Shown here one piece after another: positions 41,774 through 51,296 of a stretch of 63,272 bases of DNA; the first letter of the stretch is position 1; each line of letters starts with the position of its first letter. Source of the DNA: PALSA-894 sp034669145. GTDB lineage: Bacteria > Pseudomonadota > Alphaproteobacteria > Rhizobiales > Xanthobacteraceae. The notes under the pieces were generated by a model, which saw only the letters and a program-made list of their open reading frames with translations, did not search any database and was not told the origin of the DNA. The DNA lies in NCBI GenBank assembly GCA_034669145.1, contig JAXDNY010000023.1, forward strand, positions 1 through 63,272, written 5' to 3'. The position numbers and the translations under genes were made by a program.

Positions 41774-42199
41774 CTAATCCGGCCGCTCGCGCCCCGCCAT
41801 CAAGGCAAGCGCGATATAGATCGCGATCGCGATGAACTCCGGGATCGCGATCCAGATGCGCCCGCCATAGACCTGCGGGAAGAACAGCTCGATCGCCGCC
41901 ATTGAGATCGAGGCGGTGAGCCACACCACGCCGCCCCACGCGGCCGCAAGCCACAGCCCGACCGCCGCGACGAGATCGATCACCGCAAAGAAGATGGTCG
42001 CCGCCTGCCACGGCATGCTCGCCTGCTCGAACGTCGAGCCCTCCCCGTCGCCCATGCCGAGCACCAGCGACCAGTGATACAGGCCCTTGGCCATCGAGAC
42101 CGCCGCCATGATGCGCAGGAACAGCACCAGCCGCCGCGTCCATCCCTTTGGGCGCTTGTCGGGCTTCGGCGCTTCGAGCGCGCCGGTCTGGTCCGTCAT
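41774..42199 (-). CDS. Membrane protein, DUF6163-like
   Basis: 141 aa. Four hydrophobic segments are seen after a basic cytoplasmic start (PDKRPKGWTRRLVLFLRIMAAVSMAKGLYHWSLVLG in parts). I believe the family is DUF6163, but that name is from memory. It overlaps the 3-hydroxyisobutyryl-CoA hydrolase stop as ATGA and so is the second gene of that transcript. Role unknown. Confidence 0.75.
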   Translation of the reverse strand: MTDQTGALEAPKPDKRPKGWTRRLVLFLRIMAAVSMAKGLYHWSLVLGMGDGEGSTFEQASMPWQAATIFFAVIDLVAAVGLWLAAAWGGVVWLTASISMAAIELFFPQVYGGRIWIAIPEFIAIAIYIALALMAGRERPD

Positions 42200-43251
42200 G
42201 GCAACACCAGTTCATCCGCGCCGAGCGGGGAGAAATGCCGTTCGACGTCAGCGTCGTTCACTTCGCCGAGCGTGACCGGCTGCCAGCGGGGCGCGTTGTC
42301 CTTGTCGACGATCACCGCGCGCACGCCTTCGTAGAAATCATGCCCGTGCACGATGCGTGACACGATGCGGAATTCGGCCCGCATGCAATCCTCGAACGAC
42401 CAGTGCCGCCCGCGCCGCATCTGCGCCAACGCGAGCTTGAGGCTCAACGGCGATTTCGTGCGGATCGCCGCCGCGGTTGCCTTCGCCCACTCGGCATCGG
42501 CGCCCGTCTCGGCGTCCAGCCGGCCGAGAATATCCTCCACGCGGTCGCCGGCGAACAGGCGGTCGACCGTAGCGCGCCGTGCCGCGACCGGCCCCTCGCC
42601 TGCCGGCTCGGCGAAAGCCCGGAGGATGGCATCGACCGGGACATTACCGCACAGCGCATCGGCGAGATCGGTAAAGCGCTCCGAGCGCACATGATGCGTC
42701 GCGATCCCGGCCGCGAGCGCGTCGGCGGTCTTCATCCGCTCGCCGGTCAGGCCAGCCCACGTGCCAAGCTCGCCCGGCATGCGCGGCAGAAACCAGGTCG
42801 CGCCGACATCAGGGAAAAATCCGATCCCGACCTCCGGCATGGCGAACGAAAACCGGTCGCCCGCGACGCGATGCGAGCCGTGCACCGACACGCCGACACC
42901 GCCGCCCATCACGATACCGTCGATCAGCGCCACGTACGGCTTGGGGTAAAGCTTGATCGCCGTGTTAAGCGGATACTCGTCGCGCCAGAAGGTCAGCATC
43001 TCGGTCTGCCGCCCGGCGCGGCCGAGTTCATATAGCGCGCGGATGTCGCCGCCGGCCGAAAACGCCCGCTCGCCCGCAGCCGTGATGACGACGCGCGTTA
43101 CCGCCGCATCGTTCGCCCAGGCATCAAGCTGGCGCGCGAGCGCGCGCACCATGTCGTGGGTCACCGCATTGAGCGCCTTCGGCCGATTGAGCGTGACGAT
43201 GCCCGCGGCGCCGCGGCGCTCGAACAGGATGTCGGGCCTCGGAGAATCCAT
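42196..43251 (-). CDS. 3-hydroxyisobutyryl-CoA hydrolase (enoyl-CoA hydratase family)
   Basis: 351 aa, crotonase fold. The oxyanion-hole motifs are RAFSAGGDIRAL near 65 and GIVMGGGVGVSVHGSHRVA near 112; the catalytic Glu is in AMPEVGIGFFPDVGATWFLPRMPG near 138. The extended C-terminus (length above 340 aa, with FRIVSRIVHGHDFYEGVRAVIVDKD) separates this hydrolase from plain hydratases. It frees 3-hydroxyisobutyrate for MmsB (37454) in valine breakdown. First gene of a pair with the DUF6163-like membrane protein. Confidence 0.9.
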   Translation of the reverse strand: MDSPRPDILFERRGAAGIVTLNRPKALNAVTHDMVRALARQLDAWANDAAVTRVVITAAGERAFSAGGDIRALYELGRAGRQTEMLTFWRDEYPLNTAIKLYPKPYVALIDGIVMGGGVGVSVHGSHRVAGDRFSFAMPEVGIGFFPDVGATWFLPRMPGELGTWAGLTGERMKTADALAAGIATHHVRSERFTDLADALCGNVPVDAILRAFAEPAGEGPVAARRATVDRLFAGDRVEDILGRLDAETGADAEWAKATAAAIRTKSPLSLKLALAQMRRGRHWSFEDCMRAEFRIVSRIVHGHDFYEGVRAVIVDKDNAPRWQPVTLGEVNDADVERHFSPLGADELVLP

Positions 43252-43405
43252 GTGAGTTGGGTAGAGGATCGCTTGAAGATCGACAACTCGCCGACCGGTG
43301 TGCTCGGTCGGGTGGCAGCAGCCCGGCTTAAGGGCTGAACTTTTGGAACTTTGCCGCGTTATCTCCAGTGGAACATTGCTAAGTCACGGCGGGAACAAGG
43401 TTTTT

Positions 43406-45307
43406 ATGGCCAAGCGTAAGAAGATCGAGAACAGCACGTCTGTCGAGCGCGAGCAGGCAAAACCCTTGGTCCGGCGTTTCTGGCACACCGCGCAGGGGTT
43501 CTGGTCTCACCCGAAGAGCTGGAAGGTCGCCTGGCTGATGACCGCGTGCCTGATCGCGCTGGTGGTCGGGCAGCTCATTTTTTCGTATCAACTAAACCTC
43601 TGGAACAAGGCGATTTTCGACGCGCTGGAGAAGAAGGACAGCGCGACGGTTCTGCGCCAGGCGATGATCTTCATCCCGCTGGCAGCCGGCAGCATCGCGG
43701 TCGCGGTATGTGTCGTCTACGCGCGGATGCGCATGCAGCGGCGCTGGCGCGCGTGGCTGACCGAGCACACGATCACGCGTTGGCTCGCAAAGGGGCGCTA
43801 TTACCAGCTCAACCTGATCGAGGGCGACCACAAGAATCCCGAGGCGCGCATTGCCGACGATATCCGCATCGCGACCGAGCAGCCGGTCGATTTCGCCGTC
43901 GGCATCCTGAGCGCGGTGCTGACGTCCGTGACGTTCATGGGCGTGCTGTGGTCGGTCGGCGGCAGCCTGACCATCGGTCTCGGCGGCTCGGAGTTCTATA
44001 TTCCGGGCTATCTGGTCATCGCGGTCGTCATCTACTGCATCATCATCAGCGGGCTGATGATGATGATTGCCAGCAGCTTCGTTCCGACCGCCGAACGGAA
44101 AAATCAGGTCGAGGCCGAGTTTCGTTTCGCGCTCACGCGCGTGCGCGAATATGGCGAGAGCATCGCGATCCTCGGCGGCGAGAAGGAGGAACGCGCAGGC
44201 CTCGACAAGCTGCTCGGCAACGTCATCGTCACCTGGGCGACGATGGCCGGTCAATACATGCGCACGATGTTCGTGTCGCACGGCAACTACATCATCGCCT
44301 CGGTGATCCCGATCATCCTGTGCGCGCCGAAGTATCTCGCGGGCGAGATGACGCTCGGCACCGTGATGCAGGCGGCAGCCGCCTTCATCCAGGTGCAGTA
44401 CGCCTTCAACTGGATCGTCGACAACTATCCGCGCCTCGCCGAATGGACCGCGTCCGCGCGGCGTGCCTCCAATCTGCTGGTCGCGATCGACGCGCTCGAC
44501 CACGTCGAAGACAGCCAGGTCGGCGCGATCAGCCGGGGCGAGGATGAGGGCGCCGCCATCCGGCTGCGCGACGTGTCGGTCGCGCTCAGCGACGGCACCG
44601 TGGTGGTGGACGATGCCGACGTCACCGTGCAGTTCGGTGAGCGGGTGCTGGTGGCGGGCGAATCCGGCACCGGCAAGAGCACGCTCGTGCGTGCGATCGC
44701 GGGGCTGTGGCCATGGGGCGAAGGCGAGATCACGCTGAAGCCCGGCGCCAAGATGTTCCTGATGCCGCAGAAGCCTTACATCCCGCTCGGCACCTTGCGC
44801 CGCGCCACGACCTATCCGCGTCAGGCGAAGGACTTCGACAACAAGGAGATCACCGAGGCGCTCGAAGCGGTCGGTCTCGAACACCTGATCGAAAAGCTCG
44901 ACGACAAGGAAGCCAAATGGGACCGCACACTGTCCGGCGGTGAGCAGCAGCGGCTCGCGTTCGCACGCCTGTTCCTGCACGAGCCCGACATCGTGGTGAT
45001 GGACGAAGCGACTTCGGCGCTCGATCCCGAAAGCCAGGCGATGCTGATGAATGCCTTGGCCAAGCGGCTGCCGAAAACCGCGATCATTAGCGTGGGCCAT
45101 CGGCCCGAGCTTGAAGCCTTCCACGAGCGCAAGGTGAACCTGGTCAGGCGCAAGGGCGGCGCAAAACTGATGACCGGCGAAGTTGTCGCGCCGCCAATCA
45201 GTATCGTCTCGGCGCTGATGAAGCGCTGGCGCGCGCCGCCTGCCGCATCGCCGACGACACCGACGGCAACCGACGAGGAACCGACGCGGCGGCGCCCCGC
45301 CGCGTAA
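43406..45307 (+). CDS. ABC transporter with fused membrane and ATPase domains, BacA/SbmA-like
   Basis: 633 aa from the ATG at 43406 (MAKRKKIENSTSVEREQ). Six membrane segments lie in the first 350 residues, of the SbmA_BacA type (PKSWKVAWLMTACLIALVVGQLI; QLNLWNKAIFDALEKKD; FRFALTRVREYGESIAILGGEKEE). The ATPase half has Walker A GESGTGKST near 450, the signature LSGGEQQR near 545 and Walker B IVVMDEATSALD near 567. Full-length members are the BclA/Rv1819c type, which take up peptides, bleomycin or cobalamin-like compounds; in rhizobia they help survive host peptides. The charged disordered tail is Pro/Thr-rich. Single gene. Confidence 0.93.
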   Translation: MAKRKKIENSTSVEREQAKPLVRRFWHTAQGFWSHPKSWKVAWLMTACLIALVVGQLIFSYQLNLWNKAIFDALEKKDSATVLRQAMIFIPLAAGSIAVAVCVVYARMRMQRRWRAWLTEHTITRWLAKGRYYQLNLIEGDHKNPEARIADDIRIATEQPVDFAVGILSAVLTSVTFMGVLWSVGGSLTIGLGGSEFYIPGYLVIAVVIYCIIISGLMMMIASSFVPTAERKNQVEAEFRFALTRVREYGESIAILGGEKEERAGLDKLLGNVIVTWATMAGQYMRTMFVSHGNYIIASVIPIILCAPKYLAGEMTLGTVMQAAAAFIQVQYAFNWIVDNYPRLAEWTASARRASNLLVAIDALDHVEDSQVGAISRGEDEGAAIRLRDVSVALSDGTVVVDDADVTVQFGERVLVAGESGTGKSTLVRAIAGLWPWGEGEITLKPGAKMFLMPQKPYIPLGTLRRATTYPRQAKDFDNKEITEALEAVGLEHLIEKLDDKEAKWDRTLSGGEQQRLAFARLFLHEPDIVVMDEATSALDPESQAMLMNALAKRLPKTAIISVGHRPELEAFHERKVNLVRRKGGAKLMTGEVVAPPISIVSALMKRWRAPPAASPTTPTATDEEPTRRRPAA

Positions 45308-46447
45308 TCAGTTGCCCAGAATCTCGCGGCTCACGATCAGCCGCATCACCTCGTTGGTGCCCTCGAGGATCTGATGCACGCGCACATCGCGCAGCACGCG
45401 CTCGATCGGATGATCGCGCAGATAGCCGTAGCCGCCGTGCAATTGCAGGCAGCCGTTGACGGTTTCGAAGCCCACATCGGTGGCGAAACGCTTGGCCTGC
45501 GCGGCAAGCCGCGTCGCGCCCGGCGTCTTGTTCGTCACAGCGCTCGCCGCGTGGTGCACCATCAGGCGCGCGGCCTGCAGTTCGGTCGCGTAGTCGGCGA
45601 CGCGAAACGCGAGCGCCTGGAAGTCCGCGAGCCGCGTCCCGAACTGCTTGCGCTCGCGCATGTACGCGACCGTGCGGTCGAGGCAGAACTGCGCGCCGCC
45701 GACCGAGCAGGCCGCGATGTTGAGCCTCCCGCCATCGAGCCCCGCCATCGCGATCTTGAAGCCTTGGTCCTCCGCGCCGATCAAGTTCGCCGCCGGCACG
45801 CGGCAGTTCTCGAAATTCACCATCGCGGTCGGCTGCGACTTCCAGCCGAGCTTCTTCTCCTGCGCGCCATAGGAGAGCCCCGGCGTGCCCTTCTCGACCA
45901 CGATGCACGAGATGCCGCGCGGCCCGCCTTCGCCGGTGCGCACCATGCACACGTAAATATCGGAGACGCCCCCGCCGGAAATGAACGCCTTGGCGCCGTT
46001 GAGCACGTAATGGTCGCCGTCGCGCACCGCGCGGGTCTTCAGGCTCGCGGCATCGGAGCCAGAATCCGGCTCGGTCAGGCAATAGCTCGCGAAATGCTCC
46101 ATGGTGGCAAGCTTCGGCAGGAAGCGCTTGCGCTGCGCGTCGCCGCCGAACGCGTCGATCATCCAGGCCGACATGTTGTGGATCGAAATGTAGGCGGCGG
46201 TCGAGGTGCAACCCTGCGCCAGCTCCTCGAAGATGATCGTGGAGTCGAGCCGTGTGAGGTCCGAGCCGCCGGCGTCTTCCTTCACGTAAATGCCGCCGAA
46301 GCCGAGCGCCGCCGCCTTGCGCAGCGTGTCCACCGGGAAGGTGGAATTCTCGTCCCAATCCTTCGCGTACGGCATCATTTCGGCGCGCGCAAAGTCCCGC
46401 GCGGTGTCCTGAATGGCGCGCTGCTCTTCGGAGAGTTCGAAGTCCAT
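45308..46447 (-). CDS. Acyl-CoA dehydrogenase, probably isobutyryl-CoA type
   Basis: 379 aa flavoprotein. The FAD-binding loop YCLTEPDSGSDAAS is near 133-147 and the catalytic Glu is in QILEGTNEVMRLIVSRE near 365. Length and the pattern LHGGYGYLRDHPIERVLRDVR are those of short-chain acyl-CoA dehydrogenases, including isobutyryl-CoA dehydrogenase. Valine-pathway context (hydrolase at 42196, mmsB at 37454) supports the substrate. It diverges from hemB over only 100 bases, nearly all of it a long inverted repeat, and converges with the ABC transporter gene with no spacing. Confidence 0.9.
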   Translation of the reverse strand: MDFELSEEQRAIQDTARDFARAEMMPYAKDWDENSTFPVDTLRKAAALGFGGIYVKEDAGGSDLTRLDSTIIFEELAQGCTSTAAYISIHNMSAWMIDAFGGDAQRKRFLPKLATMEHFASYCLTEPDSGSDAASLKTRAVRDGDHYVLNGAKAFISGGGVSDIYVCMVRTGEGGPRGISCIVVEKGTPGLSYGAQEKKLGWKSQPTAMVNFENCRVPAANLIGAEDQGFKIAMAGLDGGRLNIAACSVGGAQFCLDRTVAYMRERKQFGTRLADFQALAFRVADYATELQAARLMVHHAASAVTNKTPGATRLAAQAKRFATDVGFETVNGCLQLHGGYGYLRDHPIERVLRDVRVHQILEGTNEVMRLIVSREILGN

Positions 46448-46459
46448 GCGGCGTTCTCG

Positions 46460-46545
46460 TCACCCCCGGGCTTGACCCGGGGGTCCATCTGGTTTGAATC
46501 GTTCCAGACCAGATGATGGATTGCCGGGTCAAGCCCGGCAATGAC
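46460..46545. repeat. Long inverted repeat between acyl-CoA dehydrogenase and hemB
   Basis: CCCCGGGCTTGACCCGGGGG followed by TCCATCTGGT at the left matches, inverted, ACCAGATGATGGAT followed by TGCCGGGTCAAGCCCGGCAA at the right. The arms are about 37 bases with few mismatches. This is a repeat family seen widely in Bradyrhizobium relatives (from memory). It leaves 12 bases to one gene and 2 to the other. Confidence 0.9.
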
Positions 46546-46547
46546 GA

Positions 46548-47624
<1,077 letters not shown>

Positions 47625-47679
47625 GCGCTCGCGATAGACCTTTCGCGGAACCGCGGCTTGCTCTATGATGCCGTGAGTT

Positions 47680-48318
47680 GTGTCATCGACGCAGTTCAAT
47701 ACGATGACGATTGGGGACGACGCCGAGATCCGCCGCACGTCGGTCAGCACGAAAGTGCTGATGGTCGGACTTGCGGTGCTTGCCGTGCTCGGATCCTTCT
47801 GGTCCATCGTCTGGTTCATCCGCTCATACGTCGAAGCCCCGCGCATCAGCATGGCGCCGATGGCGCTCGCCGCGCGCGAGAGCACGCCGGTGGCACCCAC
47901 GCCGGTGCGCTCGGCGACGATCGCGCCCGCCAAGGCGCAGCCGGCCGCCGATCCGCCCGCAACATCCGCTCCGGTGACAGCCGAGGCGGCGCCGCGCGCC
48001 GCGGACGCGATCTCCGACCGCTGGATGCCGCCGCCGCCGGCGCCCGAACCAGCTCCGGTCGCACCGCCCGAAACCTCGGCGCCCGCCGCGCTCGCGACCC
48101 CCGCCGACACCGATCCGCCGGTCGAAGACGTGGCGGAGAGCTCCGTTCCGGCGATTTCCGGCTCCGCGCCGTTGCCACGGCGCAAGCCGACGCAGACCGC
48201 GGCTGTCCGGCCGCGCAACAGCGATCCGCCGCTGCCGCGCCCGCGCCCCGACGGTCCGGCGCCGCAGAGCGTGTGGACCGCGGTGCCGACGACCGACGAC
48301 CGCTTCCCGCCGCAGTAA
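47680..48318 (+). CDS. Membrane-anchored Pro/Ala-rich protein, function unknown
   Basis: About 212 aa from a GTG at 47680; an ATG 8 codons later (47704) is equally likely. One membrane helix lies near residues 25-47 (VLMVGLAVLAVLGSFWSIVWFI), followed by a disordered, probably periplasmic region of about 160 residues rich in Pro, Ala and Ser, with PLPRRKP and RPRNSDPPLPRPRPDG near the end. Such Pro-rich periplasmic arms occur in TonB-like or peptidoglycan-linked proteins, but nothing specific is recognised. Weak coding support beyond composition and the helix. Confidence 0.6.
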   Translation: MSSTQFNTMTIGDDAEIRRTSVSTKVLMVGLAVLAVLGSFWSIVWFIRSYVEAPRISMAPMALAARESTPVAPTPVRSATIAPAKAQPAADPPATSAPVTAEAAPRAADAISDRWMPPPPAPEPAPVAPPETSAPAALATPADTDPPVEDVAESSVPAISGSAPLPRRKPTQTAAVRPRNSDPPLPRPRPDGPAPQSVWTAVPTTDDRFPPQ

Positions 48319-49542
48319 TCACTCCATCGCCGCGCCGGCATCGATGCGCTGCGGGCGATAGCCGTCCTCGGCGAGCGCACGCCCGATCGCGTCGGCATGC
48401 GCGGCGTCGCGCGTCTCGACCGTGACGTCGACCTTGACGCCCTTCGCCGGCACATCGAGAAACAGCCGGCTGTGCTCGACTTCGAGAATGTTGGCGCCGA
48501 GCTGGCCAAAGCGCGTCGCGATCACGCCGAGCACGCCCGGCCGGTCCGGAATGGTGAGGCGGAACGAGACGATCTGGTTCTCGCGCTCCAATTCGCGCAC
48601 CATGATGGACGCCAGAATGCGCGGATCGATGTTGCCGCCGCACAAAATGAGGCCGACGCGGCGGCCCTTGAAGCGCGTAGGGTTTGCCAGCAGCGCCGCC
48701 AGGCCGGCCGCGCCGGCGCCTTCCGCCATCGTCTTCTGCAGCGTGAGAAACGCGTTCACGGCGCGCTCAAGCTGCGCTTCCTCGACCAGCAGGATGTCCG
48801 AGACCAGCGCGCGCACGATCGGCAAGGTCAGCGCGCCGACATTCTTCACCGCGATGCCTTCGGCCAGCGTCGGCCCGCCGACCGCACGGTCCTCGCCCTT
48901 CAGCGCGTTGGACATCGAGGGATAGAGCACGCATTCCACGCCGACGATCTCGATTCCCGGCCTGATGCCGCGCGCAGCGATCGCGTTGCCGGCAATCAGC
49001 CCGCCGCCGCCGACCGGCACCACCAGCACGTCGAGGTCGCCTGCCTCCTCGAGCATTTCCAGCGCGATGGTGCCCTGCCCGGCGATCACGTGCAGGTCAT
49101 CGTACGGATGCACCCACACGAGCGCATCCTTCGCGGCGATGTGCTCGGCACGCGTCTGCGCATCCGAAACGGTCTCGCCGTCGAGCACGACGGTCGCGCC
49201 ATAGGCTTGCGTCGCCGCCACCTTCACGAACGGCGTCGTGACCGGCATCACGATGGTCGCCGGAATGCCGAGCCGGCGCGCGTGATAGGCGACCGCCTGC
49301 GCGTGATTGCCGGCCGACATCGCGATCACGCCACGCGCGCGCTCGGCAGCGCTCAAGGTGGCGAGCTTCACCACCGCGCCACGCTCCTTGAACGAGTTGG
49401 TGACCTGCAGGTTTTCGTATTTGACCCACACCTGCGTGCCGGTCAGCTCGGACAGCTTCGGCGCCGGCAGCATCGGCGTGCGCAGCACCTGCGTGCCGAT
49501 GGTGCGCCGTGCGGCCTCGATGTCGGCGAGCGTGACGGTCAC
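48319..49542 (-). CDS. ilvA: Threonine ammonia-lyase
   Basis: 407 aa from a GTG at 49542 (VTVTLADIEAARRTI); the frame is open about 120 codons further, but that part is low-complexity shadow. The PLP Lys is K52 in NSFKERGA; the phosphate loop is VPVGGGGLIAG near 170. An ACT-like domain closes the protein (IPDRPGVLGVIATRFGQLGANILEVEHSRLF in parts, about 330-360), the single-ACT arrangement of catabolic or short IlvA forms. It makes 2-oxobutanoate for isoleucine or for degradation. A half palindromic repeat lies just upstream. Confidence 0.92.
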   Translation of the reverse strand: MTVTLADIEAARRTIGTQVLRTPMLPAPKLSELTGTQVWVKYENLQVTNSFKERGAVVKLATLSAAERARGVIAMSAGNHAQAVAYHARRLGIPATIVMPVTTPFVKVAATQAYGATVVLDGETVSDAQTRAEHIAAKDALVWVHPYDDLHVIAGQGTIALEMLEEAGDLDVLVVPVGGGGLIAGNAIAARGIRPGIEIVGVECVLYPSMSNALKGEDRAVGGPTLAEGIAVKNVGALTLPIVRALVSDILLVEEAQLERAVNAFLTLQKTMAEGAGAAGLAALLANPTRFKGRRVGLILCGGNIDPRILASIMVRELERENQIVSFRLTIPDRPGVLGVIATRFGQLGANILEVEHSRLFLDVPAKGVKVDVTVETRDAAHADAIGRALAEDGYRPQRIDAGAAME

Positions 49543-50242
49543 GCGATGTTTCTCCGAAGGTGCGATTGAATAACCGTAGCCCGGATGAAGCGTTAGCGAA
49601 ATCCGGGGACCCCAACAGCCGCTCGTTCTCGCGGCGCGTATGCGCCCGAGGTTTGCTCCCGCCTTCCCCTTGCTTCGGCTTCGGCGGGCATTTGCGCTCC
49701 CCCTGAGGGGAGCAGAGCGCCGACAGGCGCTGGTGCGGAAGCGCCGCACCCGGTGACCGTCCTCGCGGATAGGTCCATCTCCGGAAATTCGGCCAGAGAT
49801 GACCGGCCACTGACGGGGGCCGGCGCGCCTCTCGGCGCCCTGCTGCGGCGTTCTCACTACGGCGGCGGGCCGCGCTTTCGTCGACGGTGCAAACGTGCCC
49901 ATCGATCGTCAGCCAGCTCCTGGCGGGAGGCCATAGTACCTCCGGGCGGAGCCCCGACGCCGCCCGGGTGCGTGCTGTGCGTCAGCACGCCCGCGGGCGC
50001 CGCACCGGCGAAGGCCCGGAATTGCCGGGTGCCCGCCACCGAAGGAAGCCGCCTGTTCTCCGGCGCTTCCTCCAATTCGTCCCGCCTCACGACGCCTCAT
50101 GATGACGCCCCTCAACGGACGAGGTTCTTAGGGTATAAGCTACTATGGGTATCTTTGTCAATAGATAGGAATATACTGTTGATAAGTATGCAAACGCCGG
50201 TTGGTGCGGAACATGATAAGATCGTCCGCGAAGGAACAGCAG
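49543..50242. other. 700-base stretch without a supported gene; several hairpins
   Basis: Open frames exist on both strands but overlap each other and have low-complexity, Arg/Pro/Gly-rich products, so I call none. The stretch starts with a half repeat (49576-49608), has a perfect hairpin GCGTGCTG / CAGCACGC at 49970-49990, another around GGCCCGGAATTGCCGGGTGCC at about 50014-50034, and GGGGGCCGGCGCGCC near 49816. From about 50100 it turns AT-rich. It could hold a structured RNA or a dispersed repeat; see findings. Confidence 0.4.
49576..49608. repeat. Palindromic repeat (TAGCCCG family), half copy
   Basis: GTAGCCCGGATGAAGCGTTA then GCGAAATCCGGGG: the left half only, without the CCATCCGGGCTAC right half. 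It sits 34 bases upstream of the ilvA start and would overlap its promoter region. Confidence 0.7.
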
Positions 50243-50476
50243 ATGACAAAGCCGGTGATCTTCACGATTTCCGCCGCATGGGATGACGAGGCCTCGGTCT
50301 GGAGCGGCCATTGCGACGACATCCCAGCGGCCGCGGACGCGCCGACGCTCGATGGATTGCTTGCCAAGATTTCTGCGATGGCGCTCGACCTGCTGCCGGA
50401 CAATCACCCCGGGGTCGATCCCGCGTCGCTCTATTTGCAGATCACCGCATTGCGCGAAGCCGAACCGGTCGCCTGA
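50243..50476 (+). CDS. DUF1902 / HicB-like antitoxin
   Basis: 77 aa from the ATG at 50243 (MTKPVIFTISAAWDDEASVW). The fold pattern VWSGHCDDIPAAADAPTLDGLLAKISAMALDLLPDN is that of HicB-like and DUF1902 proteins (the partial RNase-H-like fold). A C-terminal DNA-binding domain, present in full HicB, is missing here. Its stop is immediately followed by the HicA-type start, so the order is antitoxin-toxin rather than the usual hicA-hicB. An AT-rich region upstream likely holds the promoter. Confidence 0.85.
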   Translation: MTKPVIFTISAAWDDEASVWSGHCDDIPAAADAPTLDGLLAKISAMALDLLPDNHPGVDPASLYLQITALREAEPVA

Positions 50477-50674
50477 ATGGCTCCGCAGTTCGACCGCGCG
50501 CTGCGTGACTTGCTGCGCGCCGCCGGATGCAACTTCGTGCGGCAAGGAAAGGGCAGCCACGAAATCTGGTACAGCCCGATTACGCAACGAAATTTCGCGG
50601 TGCCCATTGGCATTCCGAGCCGTCACACTGCCAACAGCATCTTACGCCAGGCAGGATTGCCGAAGGCGTTTTGA
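50477..50674 (+). CDS. HicA-family toxin
   Basis: 65 aa. The double-stranded RNA-binding-like fold of HicA shows in LRAAGCNFVRQGKGSHEIWYSP near 13-34, with the catalytic His in GKGSHEIW, and the end SRHTANSILRQAGLPKAF. HicA toxins are mRNA interferases. It abuts the DUF1902 gene (stop then ATG with no gap) and forms a likely toxin-antitoxin module with it. Confidence 0.9.
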   Translation: MAPQFDRALRDLLRAAGCNFVRQGKGSHEIWYSPITQRNFAVPIGIPSRHTANSILRQAGLPKAF

Positions 50675-50692
50675 GAGCGAGCGCGTAGCGGC

Positions 50693-50722
50693 GTAGGATG
50701 GGCAAAGCGAAGCGTGCCCACC
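50693..50722. repeat. Palindromic repeat (GGGCAAAGCG family), left copy
   Basis: GTAGGATGGGCAAAGCGAAG followed by CGTGCCCACC: TGGGCA and TGCCCA pair over AAGCGAAGCG. A facing copy is at 52075-52110. Together they bracket about 1.4 kb. Confidence 0.75.
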
Positions 50723-50767
50723 GAGTTGTTTGGAGCACGGCCCTACGCGCCTTTTTCCACGCCGCAC

Positions 50768-51010
50768 CTACCGACGGATTGACAACGTCTCTTGCGCCGC
50801 AATTTCACGGATCAGACGGAAAATCACATCGCGGCAGTACTCCTCCTGCTCGCGGCCAGGGCGCCGCTCGTTCCACGGGAGCGTCACGATGAATTTCGTT
50901 GCGATCCCTCGCTTCCTTACTTCAAAATCACGTCGCTCGGTCCTGCCTCCAACCAACGGCGCTGGCCGCACTTCCCAAAGTGCTTCGGCAGCCTGATCTA
51001 GCTCGGCCAT
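50768..51010 (-). CDS. Hypothetical protein
   Basis: 80 aa from the ATG at 51010 (MAELDQAAEALWEV), which has GGAG about 7 bases before it. The middle RRDFEVRKRGIATKFIVTLPWNERRPGREQEEYCRDVIFRLIREIAAQ alternates strands and a helix, as in a compact domain. Not recognised. It lies in the lower-GC block together with other unrecognised minus-strand genes. Confidence 0.5.
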   Translation of the reverse strand: MAELDQAAEALWEVRPAPLVGGRTERRDFEVRKRGIATKFIVTLPWNERRPGREQEEYCRDVIFRLIREIAAQETLSIRR

Positions 51011-51065
51011 TAGCTGACTCCGTCTTCCGCACTCTTTGGATACTTTAGTAGCGCTCGCATTCGGC

Positions 51066-51296
51066 CTAAAGCCAGCCCACAAGGAGAACGAGGACCGCCG
51101 CCGACGCTGCAACGACCGCCCAACGTCCTTCAGCGACCACTTCTACGAGGAACGGAATACGTACAGAAAGTTTTTCTCGTTTTTGCATCTCATCACCGGT
51201 TCGGCCGCCGACAAGTGGCGTGTTAGGTTCGATGATGCTCGGCGAAGTCGTGTTGCGCACCTTATTTTCTGTGCAACGCCTATTTCTGACGCTCAT
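51066..51296 (-). CDS. Small membrane protein, hypothetical
   Basis: 76 aa from the ATG at 51296, or 40 aa from the ATG at 51188 (MQKREKLSVRIPFL). The C-terminus is one membrane helix (WAVVAASAAVLVLLVGWL). The longer form overlaps the 3' end of the upstream gene by 17 bases. Neither start has a convincing ribosome-binding site. Size and single helix resemble small toxins or phage-type membrane proteins, but that is only an impression. Confidence 0.4.
   Translation of the reverse strand: MSVRNRRCTENKVRNTTSPSIIEPNTPLVGGRTGDEMQKREKLSVRIPFLVEVVAEGRWAVVAASAAVLVLLVGWL

Noticed and set aside
49753..50286. Open frames on both strands in the stretch before the HicA pair
   Set aside because: Overlapping low-complexity products without ribosome-binding sites; more likely repeat or RNA than genes.
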